This document shows positions 8,131 through 15,265 of a stretch of 24,717 nt of DNA, piece after piece. Each line of letters begins with the position of its first letter. Position 1 is the first letter of the stretch. The stretch is from CAZJYI01 sp964550025 (lineage in GTDB: Bacteria; Verrucomicrobiota; Kiritimatiellia; UBA8416; CAYOBW01). The notes below the pieces were generated by a model. It made no database searches and was not told where the DNA came from. It saw only the letters and a program-made list of their open reading frames with translations. The DNA is taken from NCBI GenBank assembly GCA_964550025.1, contig CAZJYI010000157.1:1-24717 (forward strand), written 5' to 3'. Made by a program: the position numbers and the translations under genes.

Positions 8131-9503
8131 AAAAGGCAGACGAACGGTTCTTTCAGAAGTACTTCCCGCCGCAGGAGTTTGCTGCGCGACGGGAGAGGCT
8201 GCTAGGCGAAGTGGGTCCCGAAGCTCACGTTCTGCTACGTGGACGGACGGAACGGCACGGCTCGCGATTTCTTCAGTCCAAGGTGTTCTTCTATCTCTCG
8301 GGAATCGAAATTCCCCACGCTCTCCTCCTGATCTCGGGGCCGGAACAGAAAACGACGCTCTATCTCCCGCATCGCGATCCCGAAAGGCATCCGGAAGAGA
8401 CCGGGCTGGGCGTCGAAGATGCCGAGGAGATCAAGGCTGCCACGGGGGTGGACGATGTTTGCGACCGGGCGCTGCTTGTCGAGCACCTCGGGGAGGCAAA
8501 AACACTCTACGTGCAGAACGCAGAGGACGAACTGCCGTGCCGGACGAGGTTCGAGGCCATGTCGATGGCCCGTCACCGCTCCATGGACTCGTGGGATGGC
8601 CGCCCATCGGACATCCAGCACTTCGTCAGCCTGGTGAAAACGCGTGCCGCGAACGCGGAGATCAAGAGCCTGACCCCGATCGTCAGCGAAATGCGCCGGG
8701 TCAAGAGCGAACGCGAAATCGAGATGTTGCGGCGCGCGGGCTATCTTTCGGCGCTGGCAACGACTGAAGCCATGCGCGTGACAAGGGTCGGCCTCATCGA
8801 AAGGCAGTTGTCTGCCGTGGCGAGCTACATCTACTATACGCACGGGGCGACGGGCGAAGGGTACCCCCAGATCATTGCCGCCGGGAACAACATGCAGTTC
8901 GGCCACTACTCGCGCGGGGATGCCATGCTTGCCGACGGCGACATTGTCCTCGTGGACACCGCACCCGACTACGGGTACTACACGAGCGACATCGGACGCA
9001 TCTGGCCGGTGAATGGAGAGTACGCCCCGTGGCAGAGGGAGTTGTACGGCTACATAACGACCTATCACAAGACACTCCTCGCCCTTCTCAAGCCCGGCGC
9101 CATGGCGGCAGACATTGTGGCCGAGGCCGCCGTCATCATGGCGGATGTCGTGAAGAAGACGGACTTCTCGAAGCCGATCTACAAACAGGCGGCCGAGCGT
9201 GTGCTCGAGGCCAAGCACTCTCTCTCGCACCCGGTGGGGTTGTCCGTCCACGACGGCTCCCCCTACAGGCACAAGCCGCTTGAGCCGGGCGTGGTGCTCT
9301 CGGTGGACCCCATGTTGACCGTTCCCGAAGAGGAACTCTACATCCGCTGCGAAGACACGGTTCTCATTACCGAAGACGGGATCGAGAACCTGACCGGCGC
9401 CGCCCCTCTTGAAGCCGACGACATCGAGGCAACCATGAAGGAAACCGGCCGGTTTCCCCTGTACGACACGGCTCTTGAGTGGGATACTGGGCGGAAGATG
9501 TGA
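8127..9503 (+). CDS. M24-family metallopeptidase (Xaa-Pro aminopeptidase / prolidase-like)
   Basis: The protein has 458 residues and no signal peptide, so it should be cytoplasmic. It shows the two-domain layout of aminopeptidase P. Residues about 10-175 resemble the N-terminal AMP_N-type domain (FYLSGIEIPHALLLI, LYLPHRDPE). The rest is a pita-bread M24 domain beginning near MRRVKSEREIEMLRRAG. Predicted dinuclear metal ligands by motif are Asp277 (LVDTAPD), Asp288 (TSDIGR), His368 (SLSHPVGL), residue 394 (SVDPML) and Glu409 (RCEDTVL). In aminopeptidase P and prolidase the fourth ligand is Glu (VEPG); here it is Asp. The predicted reaction is release of an N-terminal residue before proline, or hydrolysis of an Xaa-Pro dipeptide. 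Creatinase-type relatives share the fold but not the peptidase role. The sulfatase gene starts 13 nt downstream. Confidence 0.88.
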   Translation: MKKADERFFQKYFPPQEFAARRERLLGEVGPEAHVLLRGRTERHGSRFLQSKVFFYLSGIEIPHALLLISGPEQKTTLYLPHRDPERHPEETGLGVEDAEEIKAATGVDDVCDRALLVEHLGEAKTLYVQNAEDELPCRTRFEAMSMARHRSMDSWDGRPSDIQHFVSLVKTRAANAEIKSLTPIVSEMRRVKSEREIEMLRRAGYLSALATTEAMRVTRVGLIERQLSAVASYIYYTHGATGEGYPQIIAAGNNMQFGHYSRGDAMLADGDIVLVDTAPDYGYYTSDIGRIWPVNGEYAPWQRELYGYITTYHKTLLALLKPGAMAADIVAEAAVIMADVVKKTDFSKPIYKQAAERVLEAKHSLSHPVGLSVHDGSPYRHKPLEPGVVLSVDPMLTVPEEELYIRCEDTVLITEDGIENLTGAAPLEADDIEATMKETGRFPLYDTALEWDTGRKM

Positions 9504-9516
9504 TTGGCAGCATAGC

Positions 9517-11067
9517 GTGAAGAGGCGTGAATTTGTGATATCGACGGTCGCCGCCGGCATCGGGGCGGCCGGCGGCGCGCTATGGCCACAACGGGCAAGT
9601 GGCGCGGCCCGCGATGTCAAGCGGCCCAACCTGGTGTTCGTCTTTTCCGACCAGCAGGCGTACGATGCGGTCGGTTACGCCGGCTTCAATGCCCATGTGC
9701 AGACGCCCTTCCTCGACCGTCTGGCTGCGCAGGGGGTCTGGTTCAATCACGCGGTGTCGAGCAGCCCCGTCTGCACCCCGCACCGCGGCATGCTGTTGAC
9801 CGGCCAGCATCCCCTCTACTGCGGCGCCTACGAGAACGATGTCGGAGCCATGCACAACATCGGAAGCACGTTTGCCGGAGTGCTGGCCGCGGCAGGTTAC
9901 GCCACGGCCTATGTCGGCAAGTGGCATCTGCACGGCGGGCAGCGCGCACAGGGCGTCCCGAGCGGTCCGGCACGGCTGGGTTTCGGTGATGTGTTCTTCA
10001 CCGACAATTGCAGCCTCACCTACTCAAACGGCTTCTACTACGACCCGGCGTCTCTCGCGAGGATCAACTACGGGGAATGGGTTTCTACCGGCCAGACGCG
10101 CCAGGCGCTCGACTTCCTGGAATCCCGGCGAGGGGTGGCAGAGCCGTTTGCCCTGTTTGTCTCCTGGCATCCCCCGCACAACTGGGGAGGCGGGTATGGC
10201 GGATACGAGTGCCCGGCGGAGTGGAAGGCGCTCTACAACCGCGAGGAGCTGCACTGCCGGCAGTTCGGCCTGGACGCTTCGAAACAGACGGCCTTTCACG
10301 GCTACCTGTCCATGTGCAGCATGGTCGACAATCACGTGCGCGCCATCACCGAGAAGCTGGAATCACTGGGTGTCGCAGACGACACGCTGATTGTCTACAC
10401 CTCCGATCACGGCGACCATTTCGCCTGGCCCGCCGGCCGCAGCAGGCACAAGCAGTCGCCCGAGGACGTTTCCTGCCGCGTGCCACTGCTGATGCGCTGG
10501 CCGCGTGGCCTGCGGCAACGGCGCAAGAGCGATTTGATCGTCGGCACGCTGGACCTGATGCCGACCATCCTGGGACTGATGGGCCTGCCTGTGCCGGCCA
10601 CCTGTCAGGGGCACGACCTGTCGACGGCCGTCCAGACGGGCGACGACGAAGCAACGGCCTCGGCCCCGTTGTTCCTGTTTGCCCCGTCGTGGCGGGGGGT
10701 CTACACGCGCGAGTTCACCTACGCCGTCCAGAACTACGTTCCGGCAGAGGAAAACGCTCGCCTGAGGTCTTCGCCCGGCGGCGACCTTACCTGCCTGTAT
10801 GACAAACAGATCGACCCCTGGTGCACGACCGACCGCTTCGACGAACCGGCCTATGCCGACGTGCGTACGGAGCTGCACGCACAGACGATGGAATGGTTGG
10901 CTCGTTTCAAGGATCCGTTCGTCAACCACAACACGCTGCTCGACGTTACCTTCTCACCCGGGTACGACGCTCACAACCTGTCGTCCTGCACGCCGGAAGC
11001 GGCCACGTTCAGCACCCGTCCCATCGACGCGCTGCACGCTCACGGCCACACGCAGTACAACGGTTAG
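9517..11067 (+). CDS. Tat-exported Cys-type sulfatase
   Basis: The GTG at 9517 gives a 516-residue protein starting MKRREFVISTVAAGIGAAGG, a twin-arginine signal. The longer frame from the TTG at 9475 puts unrelated residues before it and overlaps the M24 gene. No good Shine-Dalgarno precedes 9517, so coupling to the upstream gene is likely. Sulfatase signatures are clear. SDQQ (Asp45) is at the metal site. SSPVCTPHRGMLLTG carries the CxPxR motif with Cys86 to be converted to formylglycine. The second signature GYATAYVGKWHLHGG is present, and TSDHGDH lies near residue 297. A phosphonate or phosphate ester hydrolase of the same superfamily is the alternative. It is predicted to remove sulfate esters from an extracellular glycan or small molecule. 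A Cys-type enzyme needs an anSME or FGE, and no convincing one is encoded in this window. Confidence 0.92.
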   Translation: MKRREFVISTVAAGIGAAGGALWPQRASGAARDVKRPNLVFVFSDQQAYDAVGYAGFNAHVQTPFLDRLAAQGVWFNHAVSSSPVCTPHRGMLLTGQHPLYCGAYENDVGAMHNIGSTFAGVLAAAGYATAYVGKWHLHGGQRAQGVPSGPARLGFGDVFFTDNCSLTYSNGFYYDPASLARINYGEWVSTGQTRQALDFLESRRGVAEPFALFVSWHPPHNWGGGYGGYECPAEWKALYNREELHCRQFGLDASKQTAFHGYLSMCSMVDNHVRAITEKLESLGVADDTLIVYTSDHGDHFAWPAGRSRHKQSPEDVSCRVPLLMRWPRGLRQRRKSDLIVGTLDLMPTILGLMGLPVPATCQGHDLSTAVQTGDDEATASAPLFLFAPSWRGVYTREFTYAVQNYVPAEENARLRSSPGGDLTCLYDKQIDPWCTTDRFDEPAYADVRTELHAQTMEWLARFKDPFVNHNTLLDVTFSPGYDAHNLSSCTPEAATFSTRPIDALHAHGHTQYNG

Positions 11068-11069
11068 CG
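11057..11069. repeat. direct repeat copy 1, left of the toxin-antitoxin module
   Basis: ACAACGGTTAGCG at the very end of the sulfatase gene (its TAG stop is inside) is repeated exactly at 11793-11805, after hepT. A local tandem duplication adds to it: GGTTAGCGCCCA (11062-11073) is followed at once by GGTTAGCGTCCA (11074-11085). Confidence 0.7.
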
Positions 11070-11092
11070 CCCAGGTTAGCGTCCACTTCTCC

Positions 11093-11123
11093 TTGACCTT
11101 GCACCCCGGCCGTGGGCTAGAAT
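11093..11123 (+). promoter_or_regulatory. promoter of the mntA-hepT pair
   Basis: A -35 TTGACC (11093-11098) and a -10 TAGAAT (11118-11123) are separated by 19 nt. The predicted transcript has a leader of about 24 nt that includes an AGGAA (11142-11146) before the ATG at 11154. This separates the pair transcriptionally from the sulfatase operon. The spacer is longer than the usual 17, which lowers confidence. Confidence 0.5.
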
Positions 11124-11153
11124 GCGGTCACGAGAGAAGACAGGAAATGCGTC

Positions 11154-11468
11154 ATGCATGTAGCCGACCTCCACATCGACCGCGGCCGCCTTGCCGAGTG
11201 CGCCCGCCGCTTCCACGTCGTGCGCCTGGAGATCTTCGGCAGCTTCGCGAGGGGCGACGCCGGGACTGACAGTGACCTGGACCTGCTCGTGACGTTTGGG
11301 CGCAGATCCAAGGTCGGTCTGGATGTTGTGCAACTCCAGCAGGAGCTCGAAGCACTCAGCGGTCGGTCGGTCGACCTCCTGACGCGCGAGTCGGTGCTGC
11401 GTTCTCCCAACAAGTACTTCCGCCGCTACGCCCTGGCCCACACGGAACCCCTCTATGAGCGCACTTGA
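11154..11468 (+). CDS. mntA: MntA-type nucleotidyltransferase antitoxin
   Basis: The protein has 104 residues, normal for the minimal nucleotidyltransferase family. The catalytic motif is complete: Gly29-Ser30 in IFGSFARG, then Asp41 and Asp43 in TDSDLDLLV. A C-terminal Asp follows in SVDLL. In characterised MntA/HepT pairs the MntA protein transfers AMP to a Tyr of the HepT toxin and silences it. Its stop overlaps the following hepT start by 14 nt, so the two are translated together. The pair has its own promoter and lies between two copies of a 13-bp direct repeat. Confidence 0.88.
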   Translation: MHVADLHIDRGRLAECARRFHVVRLEIFGSFARGDAGTDSDLDLLVTFGRRSKVGLDVVQLQQELEALSGRSVDLLTRESVLRSPNKYFRRYALAHTEPLYERT

Positions 11469-11745
11469 TCCACGTGAGCGTGATCTCGTGAAGTGCGAGG
11501 TGATTGGCGAAGCGGCCCGGCTCGTGAGTGACGATACGCGGAGCCGGGCGCCTGACATTCCATGGTCGGTCATCGTCGGCATGCGGCACTTCCTGGCGCA
11601 CAACTACTCGACCGTGGACCTCGGTAAGGTTTACGGCGTGGTCATGCAGCATATCCCCGGCCTCCTCCGGCACCTGCCACCCCTGATTCGGCTGCTGGAG
11701 CACGATGTCGGCTGGGACGACGATGTGCCGGACGAGACAGGTTAA
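11455..11745 (+). CDS. hepT: HepT-like toxin, N-terminally short (DUF86)
   Basis: The protein has 96 residues. The HEPN-type RNase motif RX4HXY is intact as Arg44, His49, Tyr51 in MRHFLAHNY, and the Tyr is the expected AMPylation target of the upstream nucleotidyltransferase. The conserved central part (CEVIGEAARLVSDDTR, IPWSVIVGMR) is normal. The protein begins almost directly at that part: the roughly 30-40 residues forming the first helices of usual HepT proteins (about 110-140 residues) are missing. The overlap with mntA leaves no room for an upstream in-frame extension without deep overlap. It is either a naturally short variant or a toxin weakened by deletion. Family assignment is good; activity is uncertain. 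Confidence 0.82.
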   Translation: MSALDPRERDLVKCEVIGEAARLVSDDTRSRAPDIPWSVIVGMRHFLAHNYSTVDLGKVYGVVMQHIPGLLRHLPPLIRLLEHDVGWDDDVPDETG

Positions 11746-11792
11746 GTCGCGATGCGCAACGCTGGCACGGAGGGCATCTCCTGCCGGACGGC

Positions 11793-11805
11793 ACAACGGT
11801 TAGCG
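11793..11805. repeat. direct repeat copy 2, right of the toxin-antitoxin module
   Basis: This is the second exact copy of ACAACGGTTAGCG, 736 bp from the first. The identity to the tandem unit continues as GGTTAGCGTC (11798-11807 matching 11074-11083). It lies in the short gap before the FGE-like gene. Confidence 0.7.
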
Positions 11806-11838
11806 TCAATGAATGAGGCCCGATAAGGCGAATCGTCA

Positions 11839-14800
11839 ATGCACACGTGGGGCCTGGCTTGCATACTCGCTGTCGTCGGCACGCTGCCAGCCGTTAGGAC
11901 GGCCCCCGTCGTCTCCAACGTTCGCGCCCGGCAACGCCCGGGTAGCAAGCAGGTCGACGTGACGTACGACGTGCACGACGCGGAGGGCGACACGCTCCGC
12001 GTCGATCTGCTTGTCTCCGCGGACGGCGGGGCGCTGTTCCGCGTGCCGGTGGCGCAGTGTACGGGCGACTGGGGTTCCGCGGTCGCACCGGGAACGAACC
12101 GGCATATCGCGTGGAATGCCGCCGAGGACTGGGATGCGCGGTTCACAACACAGGCTGTGTTCCGGGTCGTCGCGACCGAGGTCGGCGCGCGCACGAACGC
12201 ATACCTGATCATCGACCTGTCCGAGGGGGCGTCGGCGGATGATTACCCCACGCTGAATTGGACAGGAACACCACGCCAACTGGTCAGCCAATTCCCGGTC
12301 AAGACGACCCGCCTGGCCCTGGCGCGATTGCCCGGTGCGACCTTCGAGATGGGATCCCCCGTTGACGAGCCCGGCCGTTATGCGGACGAAACGCGGCGCA
12401 CGGTATCGCTGACCCGTGACGTTGACGTCGGCGTCTTCGAGGTCACCCGGGAGCAGTGGCATCGCGTCATGGGGACAGGCACGGTGACCGACGCTACGCA
12501 CCCCGTCGAAAACGCAAACTGGGACGCCTTGCGGGGCGGCCAATGGCCCGGAGGCGATCGCGCACCGGCCACGAACAGCTTCATCGGCCGTCTGCGGGAA
12601 CGCACCGGGCTGGACGTGGACCTACCGACGGAAGCGCAGTGGGAGTACGCCTGCCGCGCCGGCGAAGGAGGACCGTTGAACAGCGGCGAGCCGCTGACGC
12701 CATGGAACCTGTCGCGTGTCGGTTGGGTTTCGATCAACGCCACGCCGAACGGCACGGCGGCTCCGGTGGGCGCTTGCGCCCCCAACGCCTGGGGGTTGTA
12801 CGATTCGCATGGGAACGTAGCCGAGTGGTGCCTGGATCGATACACGCCCACGCCGACCAACCTGCCGGGTTCCGACCCCGAGGGCGCGGCAGGCGGTGAG
12901 GCACGCGTCTTGCGCGGGGGTAGCCGATTCGACATCCCGCGCGATTGCCGCACGGCGGCCCGCCACTACGCCCTTCCCGACAGCCTCGCCCCGGGGCGAG
13001 GCTGCCGACTTGTCGTCAACCACCGGGAGGCCCTGTTGCCGCCGGCCGTCCATTCGCCGCACACGACGTGGGCGGATTCGCCCCCCACAACCGTCGACAC
13101 CATGCCGGGAGTGACTGCCACGGCTTCGCACACGTGGGGTGGGGGAGATGCCCGTCGCGTCTACATCAAGAATTGCGGGGGCGCCGCCGGCAGCGGCTGG
13201 AGCCTGCTTGATGTGCAGGGGGACATGACGGTATCCGCATCCCTCTCCGATCCCTTCACGGTGGAGCTTGTGTCCCTCTCTGAGGATGGGGCGGACGGCC
13301 CGTCGACGGGCTTTACCAACGACCGGGAGCACGCCTGGCAGATCGTTTCGTGCTCCGGGGTTCTTCAGCCTTTTGATCCGTCCGCCATCCGCGTTGATGC
13401 GACACACTTCGCCCACGACCTGGGGGAGGGCGGCTTCGTCGTTGCTTCAACCGACCATGGCCTCGATCTGCTCTTCAGCACGAACCCCCCCGTCCACTCT
13501 TCGGGAAAGGGCATTGGGGTGAACTTCTCGCGGGCCGGCGATGGGGTAATGGGTGAGGATGACGTCGCCGGCGTCATGCTGCAGGACCATTGGAACGACG
13601 CACCGATTCCGGCGACGGTCGGCCAGACGGCCACTATCCTGGCCGGCGGTGTGATCGATGACAGCGGCGCCGTCGTTCCCGGGGCGTCGGTGTCCTGGGA
13701 GGTCGGGGAAAGCACCGGCACTCTGTTCGGCGAGCTGGAGGGAGGGCCGCCTTTCTCGACCGCTGACCATCGTCTGATGGAGAACTGGCTCACGACCAGC
13801 AGTTCGAACGAGGCAGGGGGCATTCTCGTCGGCGTCCGCGGCATTCCTTACCCTCGTTACGACCTGATCCTCTACTGTGACCGGAAGAATGATCTCAACG
13901 AGCAGCGGACGGCCTTCGTGGTTCGTGAGGGAACCAACTTCGCGGGCACGGTGCTGGGCATGCATGTCGTTGTCGATCCGCTCCGCGCGCATTTCGGCGG
14001 CACCTTTGCTGAGTCCGCCACCTCCGGCGCCACCGGCAACTACGCCGTTGTCCGTGGGCTGGCGGCGACCAGTTTTGCGGTGTCGGCTTACGGCACAGCC
14101 GCGACGCCTCGCGCCCAACTCAATGCAATACAGATCCGGAAGATCTCTCCCGACCCCGAGACATCGCGCTCTCCGAAGGCCGCCTGGGCATTGGACGAAA
14201 CCACCGGCCAGATTGTCTACGACGGTGGCCCCGCCGCTCTGCACGCTACGCGGGGAACCACCAGCGCAGGGGACCTGGAGGACCCCGCAATCGGGCAACC
14301 AGGCATGTTGGGACACGCCTACGCATTCAGCCAGGCCGACGGAGATCGTGTCATGCTTTCCCATCACATCAGTCGTTTCACCTCCGACACATCAGGGACC
14401 GTATCGCTCTGGTTCCGGAGCGGTTCCACTCTGCGCCAGCCGCTTCTCGACTTCGGGGAGACCGCTACTACCGATCGCCTGCTGTTCGAGCTGCTCGGCA
14501 GCAAGCTGCGCTTCCTCGTTCGCGACAACGATCTCAACACGATCGACCTGGTCACGGCCGGAGACTACACGGATGGAGACTGGCATCACGTCGCTGTTTC
14601 CCTGGCCGCCGCAACGAACGGGAACGAAGTGGTCTTCGTCGTCGACGGACGTGTTCCCGCACTCGGCACCGCCGTTCAGTCGGGGGATTGGTTCGCTGCC
14701 GTCAATGCCCCGAACATCTTCACGCTCGGATACGAACGACGCCAGAACGCCACCTTCGCGCTGGAAGGGGCTTTGGATGACGTGGCCATCTGGGATGAAC

Positions 14801-15069
14801 CCATGAGTACGGGAGAAGCCATCGCCCTGTACAGGCTCGGTCGCCATCCGGAACTGGCCTACAACGCCCTCGAGGCATCGCGGCTGCTCGGACTGCACTC
14901 GGCTCGGCTCGATGTTGTCGTCGTGCGTGACCGTTCCTGGATACGTTTCTCGGGCACCCCCGGGGGGGCGGGTGACCTGGAGCCATCCGGCAGGGACTTC
15001 ACACTCTGGCTCACCGAAACCTCAGGCGTCAGAACCGAACCGCCCGGAACGGTCCTCATCGTGCGGTAG
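11839..15069 (+). CDS. secreted FGE-sulfatase-domain / LamG-like fusion protein
   Basis: The protein has 1076 residues. AAGG (11825-11828) lies 10 nt before the ATG. Residues 1-22 are a signal peptide. Residues 23-115 are an Ig-like beta domain (PVVSNVRARQ, VDVTYDVHDAEGD). Residues about 157-393 are an FGE-sulfatase (SUMF1/DUF323, PF03781) domain: LPGATFEMGSP, FEVTREQWHRVMG, LPTEAQWEYACRAG, NAWGLYDSHGNVAEWC, RVLRGGSRFD. Residues about 560-770 form a module with GIGVNFSRAG and VAGVMLQDHWND, a pattern I associate with PVC secreted proteins. Residues about 780-1005 are a LamG/concanavalin-like domain (AWALDETTGQIVYDGG, DGDWHHVAVSL, LDDVAIWDEPMS). A short tail without a recognised sorting signal follows. 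The Cys pair of catalytic FGE (GGSYxCHxSYC) is replaced by GGSRFDIPRDC, so an FGly-generating role is unlikely and a binding role more likely. Confidence 0.86.
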   Translation: MHTWGLACILAVVGTLPAVRTAPVVSNVRARQRPGSKQVDVTYDVHDAEGDTLRVDLLVSADGGALFRVPVAQCTGDWGSAVAPGTNRHIAWNAAEDWDARFTTQAVFRVVATEVGARTNAYLIIDLSEGASADDYPTLNWTGTPRQLVSQFPVKTTRLALARLPGATFEMGSPVDEPGRYADETRRTVSLTRDVDVGVFEVTREQWHRVMGTGTVTDATHPVENANWDALRGGQWPGGDRAPATNSFIGRLRERTGLDVDLPTEAQWEYACRAGEGGPLNSGEPLTPWNLSRVGWVSINATPNGTAAPVGACAPNAWGLYDSHGNVAEWCLDRYTPTPTNLPGSDPEGAAGGEARVLRGGSRFDIPRDCRTAARHYALPDSLAPGRGCRLVVNHREALLPPAVHSPHTTWADSPPTTVDTMPGVTATASHTWGGGDARRVYIKNCGGAAGSGWSLLDVQGDMTVSASLSDPFTVELVSLSEDGADGPSTGFTNDREHAWQIVSCSGVLQPFDPSAIRVDATHFAHDLGEGGFVVASTDHGLDLLFSTNPPVHSSGKGIGVNFSRAGDGVMGEDDVAGVMLQDHWNDAPIPATVGQTATILAGGVIDDSGAVVPGASVSWEVGESTGTLFGELEGGPPFSTADHRLMENWLTTSSSNEAGGILVGVRGIPYPRYDLILYCDRKNDLNEQRTAFVVREGTNFAGTVLGMHVVVDPLRAHFGGTFAESATSGATGNYAVVRGLAATSFAVSAYGTAATPRAQLNAIQIRKISPDPETSRSPKAAWALDETTGQIVYDGGPAALHATRGTTSAGDLEDPAIGQPGMLGHAYAFSQADGDRVMLSHHISRFTSDTSGTVSLWFRSGSTLRQPLLDFGETATTDRLLFELLGSKLRFLVRDNDLNTIDLVTAGDYTDGDWHHVAVSLAAATNGNEVVFVVDGRVPALGTAVQSGDWFAAVNAPNIFTLGYERRQNATFALEGALDDVAIWDEPMSTGEAIALYRLGRHPELAYNALEASRLLGLHSARLDVVVVRDRSWIRFSGTPGGAGDLEPSGRDFTLWLTETSGVRTEPPGTVLIVR
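12981..13004. repeat. 24-bp perfect palindrome inside the FGE-like gene
   Basis: The half-site CAGCCTCGCCCC is followed immediately by its reverse complement, with no spacer. It encodes about residues 381-389 (DSLAPGRGC) at the end of the FGE-like domain, so it is read through without breaking the frame. Confidence 0.8.
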
Positions 15070-15265
15070 CGGATCCCGTCCGCTGGTGGAATGAACTGGA
15101 AAAAACGTCGGTTCGATGAGATGATGTTCGGCAACGTGCGGCGGCGTTCAAGGTCCGCCGTCACTGTTCCTTTTTCCGGTAAGGAGATCGTGAGGGAACG
15201 AGTCACCGGCTGAAAGCCGGAGCCACGATAGTATGTGTCAGGTAGCGCAAGGCGGGGGATGAGAT
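15070..15265. other. intergenic leader region with hairpins upstream of the giant gene
   Basis: No gene is seen here. AGCGGA/TCCGCT (15068-15084) could form a hairpin at the stop of the previous gene but lacks a U-run, so it is only a weak terminator candidate. An imperfect GC-rich stem lies around 15138-15163 (GGCGG...CCGCC). CCGGCT-GAA-AGCCGG (15206-15220) is a perfect 6-bp stem with a GAA loop. GGGGGATGAG (15254-15263) just before the ATG at 15266 can serve as a ribosome binding site. I recognise no riboswitch family and no convincing promoter. Confidence 0.45.

Noticed and set aside
9475..9516. TTG start giving a longer sulfatase
   Set aside because: It would place 14 unrelated residues before the twin-arginine signal and overlap the M24 gene; the GTG at 9517 gives a standard Tat signal.
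8235..9629. 464-codon open frame on the minus strand
   Set aside because: It is antisense to the M24 peptidase, whose metal ligands and Shine-Dalgarno site are clear.
15181..15265. Cobalamin or c-di-GMP riboswitch in the leader of the giant gene
   Set aside because: A few short strings recall these classes (AGGGAA, GAAAGCCGG), but the order and the conserved boxes do not fit.
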